Assembly: GCF_004522235.1 (NCBI RefSeq)
Contig: NZ_SDLT01000039.1
Location: forward strand, 34,964-98,963
Reading direction: 5' to 3'
Source of the DNA: Amycolatopsis nivea
Lineage (GTDB): Bacteria; Actinomycetota; Actinomycetes; Mycobacteriales; Pseudonocardiaceae
DNA: 64,000 nt
How positions within the stretch are numbered: position 1 is the first letter of the stretch; the number at the start of each line of letters is the position of its first letter. The notes under the pieces are model-generated. The model did no database searches, was not told where the DNA came from, and was given only the letters and a program-made list of their open reading frames with translations. Below are positions 23,498 to 32,570 of this stretch, one piece after another. Position numbers and translations under genes: made by a program.

Positions 23498-25069
23498 TCA
23501 TCCGGATGCCTCCTCGGAACCGGACTGCTCCGCCTGGCTGGCGTCCGTCGCCGGACGGCTGCCGCGCAGCAGCCCGCGGACGGTGTCGATGGTGTCGGCC
23601 TCGCCGGGATCCTTGTCCGGCCGGTACCGCACCACCCGCGCGAACCGCAGCGCCAGCCCGCCCGGATACCGCGTGCTGACCTGCGCCCCGTCCAGCTCGA
23701 TCTCGACCACCGTCTCCGGCCGCACGTGGACGGTCCACCGGTCCCGGTGCGTCTCGATCTCCTGGAACCGCTCGGTCTGCCAGGCCAGCAGCTCGTCGGT
23801 AAGGCCCTTGAACGTCTTGCCCACCATGATCGGCGGCCCGCCGTCCGGATCGCGCGCGCCGAGGTGCAGGTTCGACAGTTTGCCGGTGCGCCGCCCGTGG
23901 CCCCATTCCGCCGCCAGCACCACCAGGTCGATGGTGTGCACCGGTTTCACTTTCAGCCACGCGCGCCCGCGCCGTCCGGCCGCGTAGATCGAATCGAGGT
24001 CCTTCACCATCACGCCCTCGTGCCCGGCGTCCATCGCCGCGTCGAGCACCGCCGCCGGCGAATCCGGCCGGACCGAGCCGGGGATCACGTGCTCACCCGC
24101 CACCCGGCGCAGTGCCTCGTTCCGTTCGGACAACGGCGCGTCGAGCAGATCGACCCCGTCCAGATGCAAGCAGTCGAAGAAGTACGGCCGCAGCAGCAAC
24201 GCCCGCACCTGTTCGTCCCGCGTGCTGCCGAACCGGCTCATCGTTTCCTGGAACGGCCGCGGCCGCCCGTCGTCGGTGAGCGCGAGGGTCTCGCCGTCCA
24301 GCACCACCGATTCGCACGGGAGCGCCCGCACCAGCTCGACCAATTCGGCTACGCTGCCGGTGATTTCCCGCAGCGTGCGCGTGTACACGTGCACTTCCGC
24401 GCCGCGCCGGTGCACTTGGATCCGCGCACCGTCCATTTTGTACTCGACGATCGCGTTCCCGTGCTCCGTCACGGCTTCCTCCAGCGATTCCGCCGGCGAC
24501 GCGAGCATCGGCCGCACCGGACGGCCCAGCTCCAGCCCGAATTCCGCGAGCGCCGCCGCGCCCCCGGTGAGCGCCGCCTGTCCGGTGACCGGCAGCCGCC
24601 CGGACAGCATGAACGCGCGCCGCACCTGGTCGACCTCCACCTCGGCCGCCGCCGCGACCGCGTCGACCATCACGCCTTCCAGCGCGCCCTGCCGTAGCTC
24701 CCCGGTGACGAGCCGGAACACGAACTCCTGCTCGGCCCTGGTCAGCCGGGAGAACAGCGCGGCGAGCACCTCCGCCCGGCGCTTCACCGAACCCGCGCCC
24801 GCCGCGGCCGCAACCTCGGTGAGCGCGACGTCGACCTCCGCCACCGAGACGGCAGGCGCGGCCGCGGGTTCGACGGCGAGGTCGGCGAGCGTGCGCCAGC
24901 CGGCGCCGAGCCGGTCCTGGGCGGTCTGCCCGGTGAGATACGCGATTACCGCGGGCAGTTCGCCGGGTTCGGCCGCGCGCAGCACGGCGGCCAGCACGGC
25001 GATTTTCGTTTTCCGTGACCGCGTGGCCGCCAGTTCGGCGGAGGCGGTGACGAGGTCGGTGAACAACAC
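23498..25069 (-). CDS. ligB: ATP-dependent DNA ligase (LigB type)
   Basis: 523 residues. Helical N-terminal DNA-binding domain (1-190); nucleotidyltransferase domain with motif I IVEYKMDGARIQ (Lys211 forms the AMP adduct), motif III RPYFFDCLHLDG, motif IV EGVMVKDLDSIY and motif V RAWLKVKPVHTIDLVV; then an OB domain (GGPPIMVGKTFKGL to VRYRPDKD). The length and N-terminal domain match mycobacterial LigB (Rv3062), an accessory ligase distinct from the NAD-dependent LigA and from LigC/LigD of end joining. It joins nicks with ATP. The C-terminal tail is disordered. No repair partner is adjacent. Confidence 0.93.
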   Translation of the reverse strand: MLFTDLVTASAELAATRSRKTKIAVLAAVLRAAEPGELPAVIAYLTGQTAQDRLGAGWRTLADLAVEPAAAPAVSVAEVDVALTEVAAAAGAGSVKRRAEVLAALFSRLTRAEQEFVFRLVTGELRQGALEGVMVDAVAAAAEVEVDQVRRAFMLSGRLPVTGQAALTGGAAALAEFGLELGRPVRPMLASPAESLEEAVTEHGNAIVEYKMDGARIQVHRRGAEVHVYTRTLREITGSVAELVELVRALPCESVVLDGETLALTDDGRPRPFQETMSRFGSTRDEQVRALLLRPYFFDCLHLDGVDLLDAPLSERNEALRRVAGEHVIPGSVRPDSPAAVLDAAMDAGHEGVMVKDLDSIYAAGRRGRAWLKVKPVHTIDLVVLAAEWGHGRRTGKLSNLHLGARDPDGGPPIMVGKTFKGLTDELLAWQTERFQEIETHRDRWTVHVRPETVVEIELDGAQVSTRYPGGLALRFARVVRYRPDKDPGEADTIDTVRGLLRGSRPATDASQAEQSGSEEASG

Positions 25070-25138
25070 CCGGCCATCATCGCCCCCGCCACCGACAAAA
25101 ACTCCCGCTCCAGCCTCGGCCGGGTGAAAAAGAGCTGG

Positions 25139-26818
25139 TCAGGCATCCGGACGAGTGCAGTACTGGTCCAGCAGCCCCCGTTTTGTCACACATGGCGTGT
25201 ACCCTGCGTCCTGCAGTTCCGCCCGCGCCGTGCTGCTGCGCAGGTAGTCGAGGAACTGCTTCAGCAGCGAATCGTTCTCCGGCACGCCCTTGGTGTAGAG
25301 ATACTCGACCGTCCAGAAGCGATAGCCGGCGTCGATGCTGGTCACGTCGGGGTAGCGGTCGTCGAGTTTCGCCATCGCGACGCGGCCGCCCGCCGCGGCG
25401 ATCTTGGCCGCGGGCACGTCCGCGTAGCCGATGGCACCGGGGGTGTCGCCGACCGCGCGCAGCAGCTCGTCGGTCTTGCCGCGTTCGCAGCGCACCACGG
25501 TGGCGTGCGGGTCGCGGGTCGGCGTCCGGCAGTCGTCCGACGACAGCCCCGGCTCGGCCGCGCCCAGCACTTTCTGCTCGAAAGTCTTGCGCGTACCCGA
25601 TTCCTGCCCGCGTCCGACAACCCGGATCGGGACCGCTGGACCCTCGCGCAGTTGCGCCCAGTTGGTGTACTTCCCGTTGAAGATGCCGCGCACCTGCTCA
25701 TTGCTCAGCCGGTCGACGCCGACGGCGCTGTTCACCACCAGGCTGTACACGAGCACTGCGACCGGTTGTGTAACCAGATCCGGCCCGGCGTCGGAAGCCT
25801 TGCCGTCGGAAAGCACTGCCATGCTGTCCTTTTGTTCCGCGGGCAACGGTCCCAGTTCGCGCACCGCGGACACGCTTCCGTCCGCTTGCGTCGTGATCGT
25901 CGCGCCAGGACACAGCTTCTGGTACTCGGTCGCGACGCTGTTCATGATGGGCGCGAACGCGCTGGATCCGTGCACCGCGAGGGATCCGTTGCCGCAGCCG
26001 GGTTCGGACCCACGCGACACGGCGACGAGGAGCATGCTCAGCAACGCCCCGGTCAGCAGCACCCCGATCGCTCCCGTGACCACCGGCCACGACAGCCAGC
26101 GCTGTTTGCGTTCGTCTTTGATCCGCCCGCCGCTGAGCCTTCCGGTGACGTCCAGTTCCTTGGACAACGGCCCGCCGCGCCAGTCGTCCGGCTCGCGCAG
26201 CACGACGACGAGTTTGAACTTTTCCCGCCGCTTCAAGGAAAGTTGTTCGAGACGGACACCGTGCCATTGCGGTGCCGCCGCTGCCGGTGCGTCGGCTTGC
26301 CGCAGCAGCGCGGTCAGCCGCTGCGGCAGCAACGCTCGCACGCCGGACAGTCGCGCGGTTCCGTTTTCCGGCGTAGGCTGATCATGAGTGAAGAATTCAA
26401 GCCCGTTCCGTACCACCTCACGCAACCCGTCTTTGGCATCGGATACGCGCGCGTCCCACACCACCCGCCTGCCGAAGGTGAACTGCAGTGGGTGTTCCCA
26501 GTCGTCCGGAGCGATGTCGAAGCTGCCGGTGTTGCGGATGCGGATCACGACCACGCTGAGCGGTTCCAGCAGCTGCACGGTGCGCACAAGTTCCGGATCC
26601 GCTTGCACCGCACCGTTGTCCGAGTCGCTGAGCGTCACCGGGTTGAGGCCGATCTTGGAGTTGTAGAGCTCCCGGTAGATCACGCGCCTGCGGCGGATCA
26701 CGTAGCGGTCGATGACCGGGGCGAGGATGGTCGCGCCCGCGACGACGGCGATGGGCACGATGCCGCGGCTGGACGTGAGCACGTCGGCGAGTGTTCGCAC
26801 TATTTCCCCGAAGCCCAC
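25139..26818 (-). CDS. membrane-anchored PstS-like substrate-binding domain protein
   Basis: 559 residues from GTG 26818, chosen because an AGGGGGAGG ribosome site sits just upstream; a longer frame lacks one. The layout is unusual: a transmembrane helix near residues 17-35, a soluble domain of about 190 residues (REKFKLVVVLREPDDW), a second helix near 235-258 (VTGAIGVLLTGALLSMLLVA), then a PBP-like domain. The PBP-like part reads GNGSLAVHGSSAFAPIMNSV, VNSAVGVDRLSNEQVRGIFN and VVGRGQESGTRKTFEQKV, as in PstS phosphate-binding proteins, with two cysteine pairs. No Pst permease genes are near. It may act as a receptor or scaffold rather than a transporter component. Confidence 0.75.
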   Translation of the reverse strand: MGFGEIVRTLADVLTSSRGIVPIAVVAGATILAPVIDRYVIRRRRVIYRELYNSKIGLNPVTLSDSDNGAVQADPELVRTVQLLEPLSVVVIRIRNTGSFDIAPDDWEHPLQFTFGRRVVWDARVSDAKDGLREVVRNGLEFFTHDQPTPENGTARLSGVRALLPQRLTALLRQADAPAAAAPQWHGVRLEQLSLKRREKFKLVVVLREPDDWRGGPLSKELDVTGRLSGGRIKDERKQRWLSWPVVTGAIGVLLTGALLSMLLVAVSRGSEPGCGNGSLAVHGSSAFAPIMNSVATEYQKLCPGATITTQADGSVSAVRELGPLPAEQKDSMAVLSDGKASDAGPDLVTQPVAVLVYSLVVNSAVGVDRLSNEQVRGIFNGKYTNWAQLREGPAVPIRVVGRGQESGTRKTFEQKVLGAAEPGLSSDDCRTPTRDPHATVVRCERGKTDELLRAVGDTPGAIGYADVPAAKIAAAGGRVAMAKLDDRYPDVTSIDAGYRFWTVEYLYTKGVPENDSLLKQFLDYLRSSTARAELQDAGYTPCVTKRGLLDQYCTRPDA

Positions 26819-26909
26819 GGTCGCCTCCCCCTTGCCTGCTCCCGAGAAGGTCAACCCTAAGCGTCAGCAACGGGACCCCTCCCCGGTGCACCAGGTGTTC
26901 ACCAGCGGT

Positions 26910-28271
26910 TCAACCGGCCGACGCGATCCGCTCGACAGCGGCGCGGAGCCGGTCCGGCGGGAGCGCGGCGTACCCGAGCACGAGGCCCGGATATCCGGCT
27001 GAGGTATGGGAATAAGTCGACAAAGCCGGGGCGTGCACGCCTGCCGCGGCGAGTTTTTCCTGCAGCCGCACGTCATCGGTACCGTCGGGCAGCCGGACGA
27101 CGAGGTGCAGTCCGGCGGCGATTCCGACCGGCTGCCACTGCGGAAGGCGCTGGGTCAGGGCTTCGATCAGCGCGTCGCGACGAGCGCGGTACAGCCGTCG
27201 AGTGCGGCGCAGATGCCGGTCGTAACCGCCGGTGGCGATCAGATGCGCGAGCGCGGCTTGCGGGAGCGGCGGGCAGCCGAGGTCGTGCATTTCCTTGACC
27301 CGCGCTACGGCGTCGCGCAGCCGTCGCGGCGGAATGAGCCAGCCGATCCGCAACGCTGGCGCAAGAACTTTGCTGACGCTGCCGATGTACGCGACGTGAT
27401 CCGGTGCGAGCGCGCGCATCGCGCCCAGCGCGGGACGGTCGTAGCGATGTTCGGCGTCGTAGTCGTCCTCGAGGATGAGCCCGCCGGTTTCCGCTGCCCA
27501 GGCAAGCAGTTGCCGACGGCGTTCCGGATGCAACGCGACGCCGAGCGGGAACTGGTGTGCGGCGGTGAGCAACACGACGGAGCAGTCTGAAGTGGACAGT
27601 GCGTCGACGTCGATGCCCTTGTCGTCGACCGGGATTCCGACCGGGGCCAGCCCGTGGTCGCGCAGGAGATTCGCTTGGCCGTGGTGGCTCGGGTCTTCGA
27701 CGGCGATGCGCTGGTCTGGCAAGGCGTCGGCCAGCAACGACAACGCTTCCGCGGCTCCGCTGGTGATCACGATGTCATCCGGATTCGTCGGCAACGCCCG
27801 GACGCGGCCGAGGTAGGCGGCCAGTTCCGCGCGCAACGCGGGGTGTCCGGTCGGATCGGGGTAGCCGAGACCGAGATCTGGCGTCGCGTTCAGGGCTTCT
27901 CGTTCGGCGGCAAGCCATTCCGCCCGCGGGAACGCCGACAAGGCGGGCAGGCCCGGACGCAGGTCGAACTCCCAGGTCGGCGTTTTCGCTGCGCTGACCC
28001 GAGGATTCGGCGCGGGATCGTCGATCGGTGCGACGCGAGTGCCCGACCCGTGCTTGCTCAGCAGATAACCCTCGGCGGTGAGCTGCTCGTACAACGCGGT
28101 GACGGTGCCGCGCGCGACCCCGAGCTGGCGCGCGAGATCGCGGCTCGACGGCAGCCGGGTGCCGACCGCCAGCCGCCCGGTGCGGATCGCGTCGCGCAAC
28201 GCGGCCTCGACGGCGCGGCCCCGGCGTCCTCCGGTGGCGGCGGGCAGGAGCAACTCCCGGATGGTCTCCAC
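26910..28271 (-). CDS. MocR/PdxR-type GntR-aminotransferase regulator
   Basis: 453 residues from GTG 28271 (GTG 28277 is equally possible). The N-terminal GntR winged helix includes LRDAIRTGRLAVGTRLPSSR and LARQLGVARGTVTALYEQL. The C-terminal fold-type I aminotransferase-like domain includes the PLP lysine Lys301 in YIGSVSKVLAPALRIGW and the upstream LEDDYDAEHRYD aspartate. MocR regulators bind PLP or its adducts and control vitamin B6 or amino acid genes. Here the divergent neighbour is a DMT-family exporter, which it likely controls through AGTGGTCC boxes in the shared promoter. Confidence 0.9.
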   Translation of the reverse strand: METIRELLLPAATGGRRGRAVEAALRDAIRTGRLAVGTRLPSSRDLARQLGVARGTVTALYEQLTAEGYLLSKHGSGTRVAPIDDPAPNPRVSAAKTPTWEFDLRPGLPALSAFPRAEWLAAEREALNATPDLGLGYPDPTGHPALRAELAAYLGRVRALPTNPDDIVITSGAAEALSLLADALPDQRIAVEDPSHHGQANLLRDHGLAPVGIPVDDKGIDVDALSTSDCSVVLLTAAHQFPLGVALHPERRRQLLAWAAETGGLILEDDYDAEHRYDRPALGAMRALAPDHVAYIGSVSKVLAPALRIGWLIPPRRLRDAVARVKEMHDLGCPPLPQAALAHLIATGGYDRHLRRTRRLYRARRDALIEALTQRLPQWQPVGIAAGLHLVVRLPDGTDDVRLQEKLAAAGVHAPALSTYSHTSAGYPGLVLGYAALPPDRLRAAVERIASAG

Positions 28272-28290
28272 GGCCACGACAGTACGGCCA

Positions 28291-28338
28291 AGTGGTCCAG
28301 TTAGGCCAGTATTGAGTGGTCCTTCTGAATAGACCACT
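28291..28338. promoter_or_regulatory. three AGTGGTC boxes, candidate MocR operator
   Basis: Direct repeats AGTGGTCC at 28291 and 28315 (24 bases apart) and an inverted copy GACCACT at 28332 lie between the MocR gene and the exporter. This direct-plus-inverted arrangement is typical for MocR-family regulators, which bridge two direct repeats. Confidence 0.55.
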
Positions 28339-28346
28339 CTCCGCTG

Positions 28347-28352
28347 AAGACT
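28347..28352 (+). promoter_or_regulatory. -10-like hexamer for the EamA gene
   Basis: AAGACT ends 7 bases before GTG 28360, consistent with a leaderless transcript starting at the initiation codon. The inverted MocR box lies just upstream, over the expected -35 region. Confidence 0.35.
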
Positions 28353-28359
28353 GAGCGGC

Positions 28360-29259
28360 GTGAAACGGTCGATGGTGCTTTCAGGGGTGGCCGGCGCGGT
28401 GCTGGTCGGCGGATCGGTGCCGGTCACCGGCATGCTGGACGGGTATCCGGTGATCACCGGGCAGGCGTTGCGGTACGCGCTGGGCGGGCTTCTGCTGCTG
28501 GGCTGGGCGAAGGTCACGCGCAGTCCGCTGCCGCGGCCGAAACTGGGCGATCTGCCGACTCTGCTCGGCCTCGCCGCGACCGGGATGATCGGGTTCCAGG
28601 CCTGTCTGCTGCTGGCGCAGCGCTACGCGGAACCCAGCGCGGTGGCGGCGTTTCTCGGGGCCAGCCCGCTCGTGCTCGCGTTGATCGCGCCGATGCTGGA
28701 CGGTCGCCGTCCGTCCGCCGCGCCGGTCGTCGGGTCGGTACTGGCCGGGCTCGGCATCGTGGTGCTGTCCGGTGGCGGATCCGCTTCCGCGCCAGGGCTG
28801 TTGCTGGCCGCGCTGGCGATGCTGTGCGAAGCGTCGTTCACCCTGCTCGCGGTGGGATTGCTGCGTCGGCTCGGGCCGTTGGCGACCTCGACGTGGGGCT
28901 GTTTCACCGCTGCGGCAAGCGGTTCCGTGGTCGGTACGGTGGTCGATCCGGCCGGAGCCTGGCGGTGGCCGAACGGGCGTGAACTCGTCGCGTTGCTGCT
29001 GCTGGCCGTCGTGGTGACCGCGGTGGCTTTCGTGCTCTGGTACAGCTGCGTCGTCGAATTGGGCGCGGACCGGGCGGGCGTGCTGATCGGGCTGATGCCG
29101 GTGTCCGGGCTGGCCGTGGCGGTGCTGACCGGGGCGCAACAGTTCGAGCTCAAGGACCTGGCCGGGGTCATCCTGGTCGCCGCGGGAGTCGCATGTGGAC
29201 TGCGGAAACGCGAAGCGGCTCGCCCGGAATTGTCCGAGCGAGCCGCTACGATCGGCTGA
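28360..29259 (+). CDS. EamA/DMT-family transporter
   Basis: 299 residues from GTG 28360. Ten predicted transmembrane helices arise from two EamA repeats (about residues 1-130 and 145-280). Features include TGQALRYALGGLLLLGW, AQRYAEPSAVAAFLGASPLV and the second-repeat ELGADRAGVLIGLMPVSGLA. Members export amino acids or metabolites. It is divergently paired with a MocR regulator, a common pairing that suggests inducible efflux of an amine or amino acid sensed via PLP. A 3-base gap separates its stop from the convergent fumC stop. Confidence 0.85.
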   Translation: MKRSMVLSGVAGAVLVGGSVPVTGMLDGYPVITGQALRYALGGLLLLGWAKVTRSPLPRPKLGDLPTLLGLAATGMIGFQACLLLAQRYAEPSAVAAFLGASPLVLALIAPMLDGRRPSAAPVVGSVLAGLGIVVLSGGGSASAPGLLLAALAMLCEASFTLLAVGLLRRLGPLATSTWGCFTAAASGSVVGTVVDPAGAWRWPNGRELVALLLLAVVVTAVAFVLWYSCVVELGADRAGVLIGLMPVSGLAVAVLTGAQQFELKDLAGVILVAAGVACGLRKREAARPELSERAATIG

Positions 29260-29262
29260 CCG

Positions 29263-30660
29263 CTACTTGCCGCCACGCGCCATCCGCAGCACATCGAGTG
29301 CCTCGTCCAGCTGTGCCTCAGTGAGCTTGCCGTCGCGGACGTACCCGCGCTCCAGCACGACCTCGCGGATCGTCTTGAGTTCCTTGAGCGCCTGCTTCGC
29401 CACCGCGGCCGCTTCCTCGTAGCCGATGTACTTGTTGAGCGGCGTGACGATCGACGGCGACCCCTCGGCGTACTGCCGCGCGCGCTCGACGTTCGCGGTG
29501 ACCCCGGCGAACACCTTGTCCGCCAGCAGCCGCGAAACGGCCGCGAGCAGCCGCGCCGATTCGAGCACGTTGCGCGCGATGACCGGCAGGTTCACGTTGA
29601 GCTGGAAGTTGCCCGCCGCGCCGGCGAACGCGACCGCCGCGTCGTTGCCGACGACCTGCGCGACGACCTGCAGCGTCGCCTCCGGGATGACCGGGTTGAC
29701 CTTGCCCGGCATGATCGACGAACCCGGCTGCAGGTCGGGCAACGCCAGTTCGGCCAAGCCGGTGCGCGGGCCGGAACCCAGCCAGCGCAGGTCGTTCGCG
29801 ATCTTGTTCAGCGACACCGCGACCGTGCGCAGGTGCCCGGAAGTCTCGACCACGCTGTCCTGCGTCGCCTGCGCCTCGAAGTGGTTGCGTGCCTCGGTGA
29901 GCGGCAACCCGGTGATCTGCGCCAGCTCAGCCGACACCGCCGCGCCGAAGCCGTCGGGCGCGTTCAGGCCGGAACCGACCGCGGTGCCGCCGATCGGCAG
30001 TTCGCCCAGCCTCGGCAGACCGGACTGCAGCCGTTCGATGCCGAAGCGGATCTGCGCGGCCCACGCGCCCGCCTCCTGGCCGAGCGTGATCGGCACGGCG
30101 TCCATCAGGTGCGTGCGCCCGGACTTGACGACGTCCTGCCACTCCTCGGCGCGCGCCTCGATCGCGCCGGCGAGGTGCTCCAGCGCCGGGACGACGTCGG
30201 TGAGGACGGCCTCGGTGGCGGCGACGTGGATCGTCGTCGGGAAGGTGTCGTTGGACGACTGCGAGGCGTTGACGTGGTCGTTCGGGTGCACGTCGCGGCC
30301 GAGCGCGCGACTGGCCAGCGTCGCGATGACCTCGTTCGCGTTCATGTTGGACGAGGTGCCCGAGCCGGTCTGGAAGACGTCGATGGGGAAGTGCTCGTCG
30401 TGGCGGCCCTCGGCGACCTCGTCGGCGGCCTTCGCGATCGCGTCGGCGACGTCGGCGTCCAGGACGCCGAGCCGCGCGTTCACGCGGGCGGCGGCGGCCT
30501 TCAACAGGCCCAGCGCGCGGATCTGGGCGCGCTCGAGACCGCGGCCGGAGATGGGGAAGTTCTCGACGGCACGCTGCGTCTGCGCGCGGTAAAGCGCGTC
30601 GACCGGGACGCGGACCTCACCCATCGTGTCGTGTTCGATCCGGTATTCCTGTTCAGCCAT
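29263..30660 (-). CDS. fumC: class II fumarate hydratase
   Basis: 465 residues. Motifs of the fumarase/aspartase superfamily: DVFQTGSGTSSNMNANEV, NDHVNASQSSNDTFPT, SGRTHLMDAVP (His184, active-site base partner) and the signature loop GSSIMPGKVNP (residues 313-323) carrying the catalytic serine. The length and the C-terminal ANVERARQYAEGSPSIVTPL fit FumC rather than aspartase or argininosuccinate lyase. It hydrates fumarate to L-malate in the TCA cycle. Divergent from the ferredoxin-NADP reductase and upstream of glpX on the same strand, as in M. tuberculosis (Rv1098c/Rv1099c), though three genes now separate them less tightly. Confidence 0.95.
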   Translation of the reverse strand: MAEQEYRIEHDTMGEVRVPVDALYRAQTQRAVENFPISGRGLERAQIRALGLLKAAAARVNARLGVLDADVADAIAKAADEVAEGRHDEHFPIDVFQTGSGTSSNMNANEVIATLASRALGRDVHPNDHVNASQSSNDTFPTTIHVAATEAVLTDVVPALEHLAGAIEARAEEWQDVVKSGRTHLMDAVPITLGQEAGAWAAQIRFGIERLQSGLPRLGELPIGGTAVGSGLNAPDGFGAAVSAELAQITGLPLTEARNHFEAQATQDSVVETSGHLRTVAVSLNKIANDLRWLGSGPRTGLAELALPDLQPGSSIMPGKVNPVIPEATLQVVAQVVGNDAAVAFAGAAGNFQLNVNLPVIARNVLESARLLAAVSRLLADKVFAGVTANVERARQYAEGSPSIVTPLNKYIGYEEAAAVAKQALKELKTIREVVLERGYVRDGKLTEAQLDEALDVLRMARGGK

Positions 30661-30825
30661 ACCCCCGATTCTGGCCCCGTTTCGCGCAACCGGCCGGGTG
30701 TTGTCGCCCACCTCGGTAACCCGCACCCGCCCCACCTCCGCCCTCAACGGAGTGGCATTGCCACACTGGCTACTCTCGATGTGTTCTCGATCACCGCCAC
30801 CCACCACTGGCATGGAGCGAGCCTC

Positions 30826-31797
30826 ATGGATTACGACCTCGTCGTCATCGGAGCCGGACCCACCGGCCTCTTCGCCGCCTACTACGCGGGATTCCGCGGC
30901 CTGTCGATGGCCGTCGTCGATTCGCTGCCCGAACCGGGCGGGCAGGTCACCGCGATGTATCCGGAGAAGATGATCTACGACGTCGGCGGGTTCCCCGCGA
31001 TCCGCGGCCGTGATCTCGTGCAGGGCCTGGTGGACCAGGCCGCGCCGTGGAAGCCGGATTACCTGCTCGGCCGCAAGGCGGAGAAGCTGGAGAGCGTCGA
31101 CGGCGGTCTCGAACTGACCCTCGACGGCGGCGATGTGCTGCGCGCGGGCGCGGTCCTGATCACCGCGGGCATCGGCGAGTTCACGCCCCGTCCGCTGCCC
31201 GCCGGAGACGGCTGGCTCGGCCGCGGGATGGTCCATTTCGTCCCATCGCTGGCGGCTCACGCGGGCCAGCACGTCGTCGTGGTCGGCGGCGGGGATTCGG
31301 CGTTCGACTGGTGCCTGGCGCTGCACCCGGTCGCGGCGAGCGTGACCCTCGTGCACCGCCGCGCGAAGTTCCGGGCCGCGGAGTCGATCGTGCGGCAAGT
31401 GCAGGAGCTGGGCGTGCGGCTGGTCACGGACGCCGAGGTGGCCCGGTTTGTCGAAGCCCCGGACGGTTCGCTGACGGCGGTCGACGTGACGGTGAAGGGC
31501 GGCGCGGACGAGCAGCTGCGCGCGGACGCGGTGGTTGCGGCGTTGGGCTTTACCGCGGATTTGGGGCCGATCGAAAGCTGGGGCTTGGAAATCGATCACC
31601 GCGCGATTTCGGTGGATTCAACGATGGCGACGGCCCGGCCGCGCGTTTATGCCGCGGGAGATGTGGCGGCGTATCCGGGGAAGGTGAAGCTGATCGCGAC
31701 CGGATTCGGCGAGGCGGCGACGGCGGTGAACAACATCGCGGTGGCACTGAATCCCGAGGCGCATTTGTTCCCGGGGCATTCGAGCAACGTCGAGTGA
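30826..31797 (+). CDS. TrxR-like ferredoxin-NADP reductase
   Basis: 323 residues from ATG 30826, with GGAGCGAG upstream. FAD-binding N-terminus DYDLVVIGAGPTGLFAAYYA, NADP-binding VVVVGGGDSAFDWC, and a C-terminal FAD signature RVYAAGDVAAYPGKVKLIAT. The thioredoxin reductase CxxC is absent (the loop after VVGGGDSA has a single Cys), placing it in the type-II ferredoxin/flavodoxin-NADP reductase family. It passes electrons between NADPH and ferredoxin. Its stop lies 1 base from the stop of the convergent protease. Confidence 0.87.
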   Translation: MDYDLVVIGAGPTGLFAAYYAGFRGLSMAVVDSLPEPGGQVTAMYPEKMIYDVGGFPAIRGRDLVQGLVDQAAPWKPDYLLGRKAEKLESVDGGLELTLDGGDVLRAGAVLITAGIGEFTPRPLPAGDGWLGRGMVHFVPSLAAHAGQHVVVVGGGDSAFDWCLALHPVAASVTLVHRRAKFRAAESIVRQVQELGVRLVTDAEVARFVEAPDGSLTAVDVTVKGGADEQLRADAVVAALGFTADLGPIESWGLEIDHRAISVDSTMATARPRVYAAGDVAAYPGKVKLIATGFGEAATAVNNIAVALNPEAHLFPGHSSNVE

Positions 31798-31798
31798 C

Positions 31799-32551
31799 TC
31801 AGCCGGTTTTCTCCGCGATCCACGGCTGATACGCCACCGCCGAGGTCGCGATCGACGGTGCCGATCCGCACGTCGACGAGCGGTTTCCCGGGCGGCTGAC
31901 CATCCCGGCCAGCGTCCACCGGTCGCCGTCGCGGATCAGTTCCGGGCCGCCGGAATCGCCGTAGCACGAGCCGGATCCGCCGGGGCTTTCCGTGCACAGT
32001 TCGGAGGTTCCGTCGAACGCCGCCGTGCATTTCGCGCCCTCCACCAGGTGCGTGTCCAGCTGGCGCAGTGTCTTCGACACCGGGCCGCAATTCGGCGTCG
32101 CGCACGTCTGGCCCCAGCCGATCACCCGGACCGCCGTGCCGGGCGAAGCCGAACCGCCGATCGCGATCGGCGCGGCCTTCACCGGGGCGGCCAGCCGGAT
32201 CAGGCCGACGTCGCCGGTTTGCGTTTCGGCGTTGAAATGCGGGTGCAGCACGAATTCCGCCGCTTTCGGAGCTTCCCCGCCCTCGTCCGCGTCGTTGCTG
32301 CCGACGCGCAATCCGATCGTCGCCGGGTCTTTCGCGGACAGGCAGTGCGCCGCGGTGACCACCCAGGTCGGCGTGATCAGCGCGCCGCCGCAGAACAGCG
32401 CGCCGCCCGAGGTGTGCAGGGACACCGCGAACGGGTAAGGCTGGTCCGCGTCGGTTCCGCCGACGATCGAGGGCCCGGCGAACGCGCTGCCCGCGCTGAG
32501 CACGACTCCGGTGAGGACAGTCAGCACCAGCGCGAACAGCCGTTTCGACAC
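31799..32551 (-). CDS. secreted trypsin-like serine protease (S1)
   Basis: 250 residues. Signal peptide MSKRLFALVLTVLTGVVLSA, then GSAFA; the mature enzyme starts near IVGGT (residue 29), so the propeptide is minimal. The catalytic triad is complete: His69 in VVTAAHCL, Asp114 in GDVGLIRLA, Ser200 in CYGDSGGPE. Cysteines are placed for three disulfides. The S1-pocket-defining residue precedes GSCYGDSGG in the usual spacing, but specificity is not assigned. It starts 19 bases after the glpX stop on the same strand, so it may be co-transcribed with it. Confidence 0.9.
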   Translation of the reverse strand: MSKRLFALVLTVLTGVVLSAGSAFAGPSIVGGTDADQPYPFAVSLHTSGGALFCGGALITPTWVVTAAHCLSAKDPATIGLRVGSNDADEGGEAPKAAEFVLHPHFNAETQTGDVGLIRLAAPVKAAPIAIGGSASPGTAVRVIGWGQTCATPNCGPVSKTLRQLDTHLVEGAKCTAAFDGTSELCTESPGGSGSCYGDSGGPELIRDGDRWTLAGMVSRPGNRSSTCGSAPSIATSAVAYQPWIAEKTG

Positions 32552-32570
32552 CGGGAAACTCCTTGGCAGA

